Of a stretch of 64,000 nt of DNA, positions 18,698-27,928 are shown in pieces. Below the pieces are notes generated by a model. It made no database searches, had not been told where the DNA came from, and saw only the letters and a program-made list of their open reading frames with translations. Source of the stretch: CBDHFQ01 sp965262565 (GTDB lineage: Bacteria > Bacteroidota > Bacteroidia > J057); NCBI GenBank assembly GCA_965262565.1, contig CBDHFQ010000029.1, positions 310,001 through 374,000 on the forward strand. The letters are read 5' to 3'. Position 1 is the stretch's first letter. Every line of letters starts with the position of its first letter. Made by a program: the position numbers and the translations under genes.

Positions 18698-18934
18698 ATG
18701 ACGTATTCATTGAGTAACGTCCTACTGGTGAATGAACCCGTTCCAGTTGTAAAGTCTATTCAAGCAGTGTTAGCTAATGACGGCTATGTTGTAAGAATTT
18801 TAGACCAGCATTCATCAAATAAGACGGTAAAAAGAAATGTTCAGGTTTACCATGACGCTTTAGAATCCATCAGACTTGTTCGACAACGTTTTCCAAGAAT
18901 GACAAACATCATATTGATTCCTATACTGGACTAG
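18698..18934 (+). CDS. 78-residue receiver-like protein, apparently truncated
   Basis: Small ORF preceded by AAGG 9 nt upstream of ATG. The start SNVLLVNEPVPVVKSIQAVL resembles beta1-alpha1 of a response-regulator receiver domain (acidic pocket replaced by NE), and DALESIRLVRQRFPRMTNI followed by ILIPILD resembles alpha2-beta3, ending at the position where the phospho-acceptor Asp is normally found. The protein therefore stops at about half a receiver domain. It stands alone, divergent from the DUF3108 gene, and its stop overlaps the 3' end of the convergent ABC transporter gene. It could be a degraded gene or a minimal adaptor; the receiver resemblance is by eye only. Confidence 0.5.
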   Translation: MTYSLSNVLLVNEPVPVVKSIQAVLANDGYVVRILDQHSSNKTVKRNVQVYHDALESIRLVRQRFPRMTNIILIPILD

Positions 18935-20748
18935 GAATTTATGATTTTTTGGTCTTCTGTTAATTGCTTCTCGTAAATTCTTGCATAATATCCTTCTTCT
19001 TCCTCTAGAAGAACTTTGTGGGTTCCTGCCTGTGTTATTTTACCATTTTCTATCACCAGTATTAAATCTGCGTCCTGAATACAGGATATTCTGTGGGCCA
19101 CCATGACAATAGAAGATCGGGGATGCTCGTCCTGATAAGACCTCAGATTACCTAATATCACTTCTTCTGTTTGAGTATCTACAGCAGAAAGCACATCATC
19201 GAAAATTAGGATCTTAGGTTCTCTGATCCAAGCTCTGGCTACAGAGGTTCTTTGCTTCTGTCCACCCGATAAGGTAACTCCTCTTTCTCCCACCAAGGTA
19301 TCAAAACCCTTAGGGAAATCGACAATATTATGATACACAGAGGCTTTTTTAGTGGCTGATTCTATTTCTTTTCTACTTGCATCCATCTTCCCAAAAGATA
19401 CATTATTTGCTATGGTATCTGAGAACAGGAATACATCCTGCGGAGCATACCCAATGGCGTTTCTTAGATTATCTTTGGTAAAAAGTTGAATTGGTTTATC
19501 ATCTATAAATATTTGTCCTTTGTCTGCGTCTAATAAACGTGGGATCAACGCACACAAGGTAGATTTACCGGATCCTGTAGGCCCCATGATGCCGAGCTTT
19601 TGTCCCGGAGCTAAATCAAAGGAAACTTCCTTCAATGCTTCAATACCTGTATCAGGATATTTAAAACTGATATTTCTAAAAGAGATAGAGGCCGAATCTA
19701 CCAAGGTTTTTTGGGCTTGCTCTGAAGTAGAAAAACTGATTTCACTCCGTTCGGCCAGCAATTCATTTAGTCGCTTTTGACTTGCTGCGGCGCGTTGAAT
19801 TAAGGTTGTAACCCATCCTACAGAAATAATGGGCCATGTTAACAAGTTGATATAAATAATGAATTCCGCGATATTACCTACAGTTAGCGTATTATTTATC
19901 ACTTGTGTTCCTCCTCGCCAAACCGTCAGAACAATACTTAACCCCACCAGAAATACTACAATAGGGAAGAATAACGCATCTATCTTGGCAAGGTGCATTG
20001 ATTTTTCCTTATAATTTTCACATTCGTCCGAAAATTTATCGTTGGATGGTTTTTCAATCACATATGCTTTCACTAATCTTATCCCTGAATATATTTCTTG
20101 AGTGAAAGTAGTTAGACGCGATAGTTGTTGCTGAATTTTTTCGCTTCTCTGTTGTATAATAGACTCTACATAATAAATGAGATAGCTTAAAAAGGGAAGT
20201 GGTAATAAAGCATAAAAGGTCAGTGTGGGATTGATGGTTAACATGGTTGTTACTACGATAATAAAAAGGGTAAACGTATTAATGGTATACATAATACCTG
20301 GCCCCAGATACATCCGAACCCTGCTCACATCTTCAGTCATGCGAGCCATTAAATCTCCTGTACGATTTCTTCTGTAAAAACTCAGGGATAAATCCTGCAA
20401 ATGGGAATATATGTCATTTCGTAGATCATATTCTACCAATCTGGACATGACTATTAAGGTTTGCCTGGTGAGAAATAAAAAGATTCCTCTAATAATAGCG
20501 GTACTAATCACCAAGATGCCAAATAATCCCAGACCGTAATTCAGGAGAGATTGCAACTCTGATACAACAGAAAAATCCTGGAAAAGTCTGGTAAATCGCA
20601 CTACATCACCTACCATATTAATGGCTATCCTTACAATCTGGGCAGGATATATGGCAAAGAAATTGGATAGAACCACAAAGACTACCCCCCATAAGACCTG
20701 TTTTTTATATGTCCAGATATATCTGTTTAAGGCAAATAAGGATTTCAT
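18931..20748 (-). CDS. ABC exporter half-transporter with degenerate Walker B
   Basis: 605 residues: six-helix type IV exporter membrane domain (1-330) and nucleotide-binding domain. Walker A is GPTGSGKST with K395, the signature LSGGQ is at 493-497, and the switch His is in VAHRIS. The Walker B end reads ILIFDDVLSAVD, so the catalytic Glu is Asp518. This DD form is typical of the degenerate subunit of heterodimeric exporters such as YheI/BmrC or TM287. No partner with an intact Glu is adjacent. Substrate is unknown (lipid or drug by family). It lies 52 bp downstream of the MORN gene on the same strand. Confidence 0.92.
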   Translation of the reverse strand: MKSLFALNRYIWTYKKQVLWGVVFVVLSNFFAIYPAQIVRIAINMVGDVVRFTRLFQDFSVVSELQSLLNYGLGLFGILVISTAIIRGIFLFLTRQTLIVMSRLVEYDLRNDIYSHLQDLSLSFYRRNRTGDLMARMTEDVSRVRMYLGPGIMYTINTFTLFIIVVTTMLTINPTLTFYALLPLPFLSYLIYYVESIIQQRSEKIQQQLSRLTTFTQEIYSGIRLVKAYVIEKPSNDKFSDECENYKEKSMHLAKIDALFFPIVVFLVGLSIVLTVWRGGTQVINNTLTVGNIAEFIIYINLLTWPIISVGWVTTLIQRAAASQKRLNELLAERSEISFSTSEQAQKTLVDSASISFRNISFKYPDTGIEALKEVSFDLAPGQKLGIMGPTGSGKSTLCALIPRLLDADKGQIFIDDKPIQLFTKDNLRNAIGYAPQDVFLFSDTIANNVSFGKMDASRKEIESATKKASVYHNIVDFPKGFDTLVGERGVTLSGGQKQRTSVARAWIREPKILIFDDVLSAVDTQTEEVILGNLRSYQDEHPRSSIVMVAHRISCIQDADLILVIENGKITQAGTHKVLLEEEEGYYARIYEKQLTEDQKIINS

Positions 20749-20800
20749 GAGTCTGATTTAAGCTACAAGCTTCAAATGTACCAAATATACCTATGGTAAC

Positions 20801-22282
20801 CTATAAGGAAGAGGGTTTGTTAGGAGTGGTAGGGTGGTCGGAAATTTGTGAAGGGACACTTTTAGCATTTTTCATTTTTATGAGCTCACCATTTTCGTAT
20901 ATCTGTAGTTTGACTTTGTACTCGTTCTCCTTTTTTTTCTTGATAAAATAATAGGCTTCCCCTGTAGGAAATTGGCCCCTAAAATCACCCACAAGATAGT
21001 CCCCATATTCCATGTATAATGTTCCAATTCCCTGCCTTTTCCCTGCTACATACCTTCCCTCAAAACGTTTTCCATCTTTAAAATAATAGGTTCCTTTACC
21101 ATGCATTTTTCCCTCCCAAAATGCTCCTTCATATCGATCCCCATTATTGAAATAAAGTACTCCAACTCCATCCATCTTTCCTTCTTTAAAATTCCCTGTA
21201 TACCAATCTCCGTTATTATAATAGAGAAGCCCATTACCATGTCGCTTATCCCTTAAATAGTTTCCCGAATAGATAAGTTTTTCTCCTCGATAAAATTGGC
21301 CAGGACCGTGTTTTAGCCCCGATTTCAAATAGCCTGAATATCTGTTTCCATTCACGTACTTAATCGTTCCTTTGCCATCTATTTCATCCAGTTGGAAGAT
21401 ACCTGAATAAATGCGTCCATTTTTGTAATAGTAAGTTCCTTCACCATGCATTTTTCCCTCGTCCATCATTCCTTCGTATCTGTCTCCATTAGCAAAATAA
21501 ACCGTTCCCTGACCATGTGGAAGACCATTAAACACCTCCCCTTCATATTTATCTCCATCCAAATAAGAGAATTTTCCTTTACCAGAAATATTTCCATACT
21601 CGAATTCTCCTTCATATTGATCGCCGTTGTTAAAAAAGGCTTTTCCATTTCCATGAATTTTCCCGTCTATTACTTTTCCTATGAACTTGTCCCCATTATC
21701 AAAACGGATGACTACTGAGTCCGAATTGATAGTATCGTCGTAAACAATAAAATCCAGAAATTCCAGGTGGTTAACATCTCCCTCACGCAGATCCAACACC
21801 ATATTCCCGTCTCCAGTAATTTTAAAACTAAAGGTTCCTTCTCCCCTAAGGTCAATGCCTTCCAGACCTTCTAAATTGAATCCAAGCGTATCCCTTTCCA
21901 TTTTAATGTATACTTTCATGTCATTTGAAGGAACTTTTTGGAATTTTATGATTGGTGGAATGTGATAAAGCCCTAAACGGTCGGGAAGTAAGGGCGATAG
22001 GTGAGTGTAAGGAGGAAAAGGATGGAGATGGATAGATGGAATGGAGGGACCAAGGTGAATAGGTGAGATGTATCGCAGTAACGCTGCTTGTTGTTTTTGC
22101 TGTTGAGGTGGAGAGGAGGTTAGTGGAAGATCATTTTTTGTACTATCAATTTGTAAACTATCCAAAAAAACAGATCTATGATTAGCTGTTTTTTCCAGGG
22201 TAGAATCTTCCTGAGAAAAAGATTGGCCAAATACGGAAAAAAAGGAACACAGCAATAAGGAGATGAAAATTGATTTATTCAC
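20801..22282 (-). CDS. Secreted MORN-repeat protein, 11 repeats
   Basis: 493 residues. A signal peptide (MNKSIFISLLLCSFFSVFGQ) is followed by a low-complexity Pro/His-rich region (~residues 55-105, with IHLHPFPPYTHLSP), then a short beta domain, and from ~197 eleven tandem MORN repeats of 23 residues (consensus NGDxYEGxFxxGKxHGxGxYYF). MORN repeats form extended beta-hairpin rods and bind membranes or proteins; in secreted Bacteroidota proteins their function is unknown. It is transcribed toward the ABC exporter gene, so the two may share a transcript. Confidence 0.88.
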   Translation of the reverse strand: MNKSIFISLLLCSFFSVFGQSFSQEDSTLEKTANHRSVFLDSLQIDSTKNDLPLTSSPPQQQKQQAALLRYISPIHLGPSIPSIHLHPFPPYTHLSPLLPDRLGLYHIPPIIKFQKVPSNDMKVYIKMERDTLGFNLEGLEGIDLRGEGTFSFKITGDGNMVLDLREGDVNHLEFLDFIVYDDTINSDSVVIRFDNGDKFIGKVIDGKIHGNGKAFFNNGDQYEGEFEYGNISGKGKFSYLDGDKYEGEVFNGLPHGQGTVYFANGDRYEGMMDEGKMHGEGTYYYKNGRIYSGIFQLDEIDGKGTIKYVNGNRYSGYLKSGLKHGPGQFYRGEKLIYSGNYLRDKRHGNGLLYYNNGDWYTGNFKEGKMDGVGVLYFNNGDRYEGAFWEGKMHGKGTYYFKDGKRFEGRYVAGKRQGIGTLYMEYGDYLVGDFRGQFPTGEAYYFIKKKKENEYKVKLQIYENGELIKMKNAKSVPSQISDHPTTPNKPSSL

Positions 22283-22851
22283 AGTGTACTAAAAGATGTT
22301 CGCGAGTTAATAAGAGGTTAAGATAAGGAACAATAATGAAAGATAATTGAAAATCTCTGGACATTGTTCTAAAAAAGAGAAATTAGCTGAGGGAATACTC
22401 TGGCCGGCAAGAAAGGTTAACTTAGAAAAATAGAAAAATTAACTATCTTATAATATATTGAATATGAGTTCAATAGGTAGGTGTACTTAGATTTTTGTAT
22501 GCGTTAATGGGAAAAGATGAGGAAGGCTTCATTAGATAGAATTAGGAAATATTAATATTTTTTTGAAAGATTGTATTTATTCTAAGGTTTTGCTAACAAT
22601 TTTTAGAATAGATATCCTGATTTATTATTATTTTTTAGAAATAGATTAGCAACCACCTATTTAAATATACGTTTAGAAAAATAGCTACGAATTATAGTTG
22701 AAAAAGTTCTAAAATTCTAATAATTTAGAATGTTGGGAAGATAGACTTCCTTAAGTTATGTATTATCATTTCGTGTATTAGTATGCATGAATAATAGAAG
22801 CCTTGAGTTTCTCGTTCTTTTGGACAACATTGTTAATAAAAACCTTTACTG
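22283..22851 (+). promoter_or_regulatory. 569-bp AT-rich leader of the SusC/SusD operon with repeated TTTAGAA motifs
   Basis: No credible ORF. TTTAGAA occurs at 22602-22608, 22634-22640, 22672-22678 and 22724-22730, and its complement TTCTAAA at 22367-22373 and 22707-22713. The last TTCTAAA/TTTAGAA pair forms a 7-bp inverted repeat with a 10-nt spacer. A second inverted repeat, ATTGAA-TATGAG-TTCAAT, lies at 22457-22474. I could not place an exact TAnnTTTG promoter box. The region probably carries the control sites of the susC-like operon. Confidence 0.45.
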
Positions 22852-25800
22852 ATGAAAAAACTTTTACTGTTTATTGCGGCAGGAATGATGTCGCTGTGTT
22901 CCGCATGGGCACAAAAATCCATCAGTGGTACTGTTACTGATGAAGATACAGGTGATCCGCTGGCAGGAGTTGCAGTCGTAGTGAAAGGTACCACAATCGG
23001 TATGTTCACTGATGATCAAGGTAAGTATACCTTAGAAGTGCCTGAAGATGGGACCTCCCTATTATTTACATTAGTTGGAAAGAAGACCATTGAAGAATTG
23101 ATCGGTGATCGCTCTACAATAAGTGTAAGCATGCTTCCCGATGATTTAGTATTGGATGAGGTCGTTGTAACTGGTTTAGGAATTAAGCGTGAGAAAAAGG
23201 CTTTGGGTTTTGGTGTTTCTACTATTTCAAATGAGTTGGTAGAAAATCGAAATGAAACGGACATTGCGAGGATTCTTCGCGGTAAAGCTACTGGGGTGAA
23301 TATTACTCAAACCTCTGGTTTAGCAGGTACGGGAACAAATATTATCATTCGAGGATTTTCTTCTATTACTGGTACTAACCAACCTCTTTTCGTAATTGAT
23401 GGTATTCCATTTAATACAGATACTAACAACGACCAGGGATTTGGAGCAGGTGGTGCTACCGCATCCAGTCGATTCTTAGACCTGGATCCTAATAACATCG
23501 AAGAAATTTCTATCTTGAAAGGCTTGAGTGCTACTGTATTATATGGTGAAGCAGGAAGAAATGGAGTGGTATTAGTTACTACCAAAAATGGTAGTGGTGG
23601 TGCAGGTGCTCAAAAGGGATTGGAAATTTCTGTAACGCAAAACGTAGCATTATCTGAGGTTGCCAACCTACCGGATTACCAAAATACCTACGGTAATGGA
23701 TTCAATGCTGGATTCGGTTGGTTCTTCTCTAACTGGGGTGCTGCATTTGCCGATACTGATCCTGCAAGATATGGTAGTGATTTTATTGGTGTTACTGATG
23801 GTGGTCAGGTATTAATTACCCACCCCTATGACCAGGATCAATATAGAGATGATTTACCACAATTTATTGATGTTCCTTATGTGTATCAGCCCTATGAGAG
23901 TGTAGAAAATTTCTTTGAAACTGGTGTTACCTTAAATACCTCTATTGCTGCTCAGGCTAAATTAAGTAATAATTCTTCTATTAGTGCTACTTACAGCTAT
24001 TTAAGAGATGAAGGATTTACTCCTCAATTGGATGAACAACGTGGAGGTGGTCCGAGTAACTTTTTAAAGAAGAATAACTTTGGATTGGGAGCACAAACTA
24101 CATTTGCTAATGGCATAAGGTTAAAAGGTACATTTAATTATGTAGATTCTGAAAGAAGAACTCCTATTACGGGGCAGGCTTTTGGTGGTGACGGAAACGG
24201 ATTGTTTGCAGCATTGCTGTTTACGCCTCGCTCCATTGATTTATTGAATCTTCCTTACCAAAGTCCAATCGACGGTTCTAACGTATATTATCGTCGTGGC
24301 TCTGCTATACAAAATCCTTTGTGGGTCCTAAACAATGGTGGGGATACAGAGAATATTCAACGTTTCTTTAGTACGATTGAAGCCACTTATGAGTTTACTC
24401 CTTGGTTGACAGGTCTCTACCGTTTAGGGATCGATCAGTATACTCAAACACAGGTACGAACTCTGAACAAAGGGGGAGCTCAAATTCCTGATGGACAGAT
24501 GTCTACTTCGAATCGTAGAAACACTATTACGGATCAGTTATTCAACCTTTTATACGATTTTAACCTAGGATCCAATCTTACCCTTGATGGGATTGTAGGA
24601 GGTAACTTCAGAAGAGAGGAAAGAGATGGAGAATTCTTACTTAGTAACCAACAATTTGTTTATGGGCTTTTTACGCATAACAACTTTATTGAGCATCAAG
24701 GTTTTTCTGGAATCACAGAAGAAAATACGATAGGGGTATATGCTACTGCTACCTTAGGATTCAAAGACTTTATCTATTTGAATTTACAAGGTAGAAACGA
24801 CTTTACCTCTACATTAGAGCCGGAGAATAACTCTATTTTCTATCCTTCTGCCAGTTTATCTTTCCTTCCTACGGAAGCTATTCCTGGTCTTCAAAACAAT
24901 GTGATCATGAATTACCTAAAGCTTCGTGTAGGTTATGGAACTTCAGCTGGTTATCCGAATCCCTATCAAACGCGTAACTTCCTTGCTACAGCTACTAATC
25001 AATTTGTTACTCAAGGGGGAAGTGTATTAAACATTAATTCTGTGTCTAATAGATTAGGAAATCCTGACTTGACTCCGGAAACTCATGAGGAGATAGAAGC
25101 TGGAATAGAAGCCAGATTTTTTAACAGTAGAATTGGAGTTGATTTTTCATACTATGATAAAAATTCTTCTGACCTAATCATTGATTTGGATCTAGATCCT
25201 TCTACTGGTTTTACAGCTACGACAGTAAATGCTGCAGAAATTGAAAATAGAGGTGTGGAATTAGGGTTGAACATTACTCCAGTAGCAGGAGAATTCCAGT
25301 GGGATATCACGTTAAATTATACGCGTAATCGTAGTGAGGTGCTTTCCATCTTCCAGGGAATCGATCAAATTCAGATTACTACACCGGGTGATCCGTTAGT
25401 AGGTGATATTAATGCTGGATTCTTTGGTGGTTTAGGAAACTATGCTGTGGTAGGAGAGCAATATGGTATTATGCAAGGATCAACTTTCCAGAGAGATGAA
25501 AGTGGTAATTTACTGGTAGATGCTCAAGGGGGATATATAGAAGATCCGACTATTTCTGTTATCGGAGATCCTAATCCTAATTATACCGCAAACTGGATCA
25601 ATAATATCTCATGGAAAGGTTTATCCTTTGGATTTCAGTGGCAGTATATAGATGGTGGAAGTTTATACTCTTCAACTGTTCAGGCATTGCTTGCGAGAGG
25701 GAACACGGTAGATACAGATGTAGACAGATTTATTCCTATTGTATTGCCAGGAGTTAAGCAATCTGATGGCCAGCCAAATGATATTCAAACTTATATCGGT

Positions 25801-26106
25801 GATGAATTCTTTGGTGCATACTTTGGTGCTGATGAAGGAGGGGTATTTGATGCTACGGTTATTCGCTTACGTGAAGTATCAGTATCCTATGTACTTCCTA
25901 AGTCTATTCTGGAAAAAACACCTTTTGGAAGAGTCGGTCTAACATTATCAGGGGAGAATTTATGGTACAATGCTCCTAACTTCCCAGAAGGATTGAATTT
26001 TGACCCTGAGGTAGCAAGTCTTGGAGTAGGAAATGGTCAAGGATTTGATTTCCGTACTGCTCCTACAGCAAAAAAATATGGTTTAACGCTTAATTTCACT
26101 TTCTAA
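22852..26106 (+). CDS. SusC/RagA-type TonB-dependent outer-membrane transporter
   Basis: 1084 residues with signal peptide (ends SAWAQ). Residues ~22-110 are the carboxypeptidase-regulatory-like domain (ISGTVTDEDTGDPLAGVAVV), followed by the SusC signature LDEVVVTGLGIKREKKALGF, plug domain (~115-260, TSGLAGTGTNIIIRGFSS) and a 22-strand-type barrel ending in the aromatic C-terminus YGLTLNFTF. It imports oligomeric nutrients with its SusD partner, which follows 74 bp downstream. No sugar-active enzymes adjoin, so the substrate is open. A stable hairpin separates the two genes. Confidence 0.96.
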   Translation: MKKLLLFIAAGMMSLCSAWAQKSISGTVTDEDTGDPLAGVAVVVKGTTIGMFTDDQGKYTLEVPEDGTSLLFTLVGKKTIEELIGDRSTISVSMLPDDLVLDEVVVTGLGIKREKKALGFGVSTISNELVENRNETDIARILRGKATGVNITQTSGLAGTGTNIIIRGFSSITGTNQPLFVIDGIPFNTDTNNDQGFGAGGATASSRFLDLDPNNIEEISILKGLSATVLYGEAGRNGVVLVTTKNGSGGAGAQKGLEISVTQNVALSEVANLPDYQNTYGNGFNAGFGWFFSNWGAAFADTDPARYGSDFIGVTDGGQVLITHPYDQDQYRDDLPQFIDVPYVYQPYESVENFFETGVTLNTSIAAQAKLSNNSSISATYSYLRDEGFTPQLDEQRGGGPSNFLKKNNFGLGAQTTFANGIRLKGTFNYVDSERRTPITGQAFGGDGNGLFAALLFTPRSIDLLNLPYQSPIDGSNVYYRRGSAIQNPLWVLNNGGDTENIQRFFSTIEATYEFTPWLTGLYRLGIDQYTQTQVRTLNKGGAQIPDGQMSTSNRRNTITDQLFNLLYDFNLGSNLTLDGIVGGNFRREERDGEFLLSNQQFVYGLFTHNNFIEHQGFSGITEENTIGVYATATLGFKDFIYLNLQGRNDFTSTLEPENNSIFYPSASLSFLPTEAIPGLQNNVIMNYLKLRVGYGTSAGYPNPYQTRNFLATATNQFVTQGGSVLNINSVSNRLGNPDLTPETHEEIEAGIEARFFNSRIGVDFSYYDKNSSDLIIDLDLDPSTGFTATTVNAAEIENRGVELGLNITPVAGEFQWDITLNYTRNRSEVLSIFQGIDQIQITTPGDPLVGDINAGFFGGLGNYAVVGEQYGIMQGSTFQRDESGNLLVDAQGGYIEDPTISVIGDPNPNYTANWINNISWKGLSFGFQWQYIDGGSLYSSTVQALLARGNTVDTDVDRFIPIVLPGVKQSDGQPNDIQTYIGDEFFGAYFGADEGGVFDATVIRLREVSVSYVLPKSILEKTPFGRVGLTLSGENLWYNAPNFPEGLNFDPEVASLGVGNGQGFDFRTAPTAKKYGLTLNFTF

Positions 26107-26121
26107 TTTTACTTGATGATC

Positions 26122-26160
26122 AAAAGTTAAGGTGTGCTTTCGTTAGCATACGGTACTTTT
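26122..26160 (+). promoter_or_regulatory. Intercistronic hairpin between the SusC- and SusD-like genes
   Basis: AAAAGT (26122-26127) pairs with ACTTTT (26155-26160), and inside it GTGTGCT (26132-26138) pairs with AGCATAC (26145-26151) with one wobble and a 6-nt loop; a small internal loop separates the two stems. There is no long T-run, so partial termination or mRNA 3'-end protection of the susC message is more likely than full termination. Confidence 0.55.
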
Positions 26161-26180
26161 ATATCAAAAAATTAATAATA

Positions 26181-27905
26181 ATGAAATACTTATATAGATA
26201 TTTTGTAGTCATCTTCATATTCGGATTAGTATCTTGTGAGACGACCGAATTAGATCTGCAAGAAAACCCAAATGCGGTTGCCCCGGAAAATGCTAGTGTC
26301 GAGGACTTATATAATAGCATTCTATTGAATTTTGCCTCTTTCTATGCAGATGCACAAGATCATCCGGGAAATTTATCAAGAATGTACATGACGGTTCCTG
26401 CGGGCTTTAACTATCAAAGTGCCGTGTCTCCGACTACTTTATCCTCCATTTGGTTTGCTGCATACTCCGAGATGTTTCCGGATATTGATGCCATTACTCA
26501 AATTGCAGATGAAAGAGGTCTTGCGATTGAATCTGGGAGTGTCAAGATTTTGAAGGCCTATGTATTGATGACATTGGTAGATCTGTTTGGGAATGTACCT
26601 TTCAGCCAAGCAGGCTTAGGGACAGAAGTGATCAGTCCTATTGCTGACCCAGGTGAACAGGTATATGCAGAAGCTATTAGCTTACTTGATCAGGCAATAG
26701 CACAATTAAGTGGAACGGATGCTCCTACGCCTTCTAATGACCTATTTTATAATGGAAGTGCAGAAGGTTGGGTTGCATTAGCAAATACAATGAAATTAAG
26801 AGCTGCCCTAACTACCAGAAGAGTAAGTGGAGACGCTGCTGCTACCATCAATTCCATTGTTTCAGGTGGATCGTTGATTGATGAAGCAACAGAAGACTTC
26901 CAATTCCAATTTGGCAATCAAAGGGTAAATCCGAATTCCAGACATCCGTTTTACAATAATCACTATGAAATTGGTGATGGTGATTACCTGTCCAATTACT
27001 TTATGTTTTTATTAAGAGCAGATAAGGTAGATGCTAATGGAAACATCCTTATTGATCCAAGAATAAGATATTATTTTTATAGAAAGGTAGAGGATGCGGC
27101 TAATCAGGATCAGACTACTTATTCGTGTCATTTTTCAATTCTTCCCGACCAATCTTTCCAGCCATCTCATTTTGCTGCTATCGACCCAAGATTGCCATAT
27201 TGTATAGCTGCTGAAGATGGCTACTCAGGCAGAGATCATTTGAATGGAGAAGGTATCCCACCAGATGGTCCTATCAGAACTTCTTATGGTCTTTATCCAG
27301 CGGGTGGACAATTTGATGATAATTCTTTTGAGGATACGCGTCAAGCCGGGACAACAGGTGGTTTGGGGCAGGGAATTTTCCCTATTATTCTATCATCTTT
27401 TGTGGACTTTATGCGTGCCGAGGCTGCGCTTACCTTAGGTACTGCTGATGATGCCAGAGCATTACTAGAAAGTGGTGTCCGTAAATCCATTGGTAAGGTG
27501 AAGACTTTTGAAAGCTTAGTGCCTAGTACTTTATCCAGATTAATAGAGGTAAGGGGAGGTGATCCTCAGCCCGTCTCAGAATTATTTGTTCCTTCTGAAG
27601 AGGATATTGATGAATATGTGAATTTTGTCCTAGCTGAATTTGATGCTGCAGATGCTAATGGCCAATTAAATGTAGTCATCAGAGAATATTATATCGCAGC
27701 ATGGGGTAATGGAATAGAAGCTTACAATATGTGGAGAAGAACTGGTTTGCCTGATAATATGGCACCTGGTATAGAAGCTGAAGCTGGTGAATTTCCAAGA
27801 TCTTACTTTTATCCCGATGTATATGTGAATAGAAATGCCAATGCTACTCAAAAGGCGTTAACTGATAGAGTTTTTTGGGATGACGGTTCTGTAACACTTT
27901 ACTAA
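26181..27905 (+). CDS. SusD/RagB-like surface lipoprotein
   Basis: 574 residues with lipobox GLVSC (Cys ~19). The N-terminal half carries the TPR-like helices of the SusD fold; the segment VKILKAYVLMTLVDLFGNVPFSQA (given here only in part as LVDLFGNVPFSQ) is diagnostic of the SusD-like_2 family, and EYYIAAWGNGIEAYNMWRRT closes the domain. It caps the SusC barrel at the cell surface and delivers ligand. Ligand is unknown. Confidence 0.95.
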   Translation: MKYLYRYFVVIFIFGLVSCETTELDLQENPNAVAPENASVEDLYNSILLNFASFYADAQDHPGNLSRMYMTVPAGFNYQSAVSPTTLSSIWFAAYSEMFPDIDAITQIADERGLAIESGSVKILKAYVLMTLVDLFGNVPFSQAGLGTEVISPIADPGEQVYAEAISLLDQAIAQLSGTDAPTPSNDLFYNGSAEGWVALANTMKLRAALTTRRVSGDAAATINSIVSGGSLIDEATEDFQFQFGNQRVNPNSRHPFYNNHYEIGDGDYLSNYFMFLLRADKVDANGNILIDPRIRYYFYRKVEDAANQDQTTYSCHFSILPDQSFQPSHFAAIDPRLPYCIAAEDGYSGRDHLNGEGIPPDGPIRTSYGLYPAGGQFDDNSFEDTRQAGTTGGLGQGIFPIILSSFVDFMRAEAALTLGTADDARALLESGVRKSIGKVKTFESLVPSTLSRLIEVRGGDPQPVSELFVPSEEDIDEYVNFVLAEFDAADANGQLNVVIREYYIAAWGNGIEAYNMWRRTGLPDNMAPGIEAEAGEFPRSYFYPDVYVNRNANATQKALTDRVFWDDGSVTLY

Positions 27906-27928
27906 TCTTTACTCTAAATTAAACTAGA

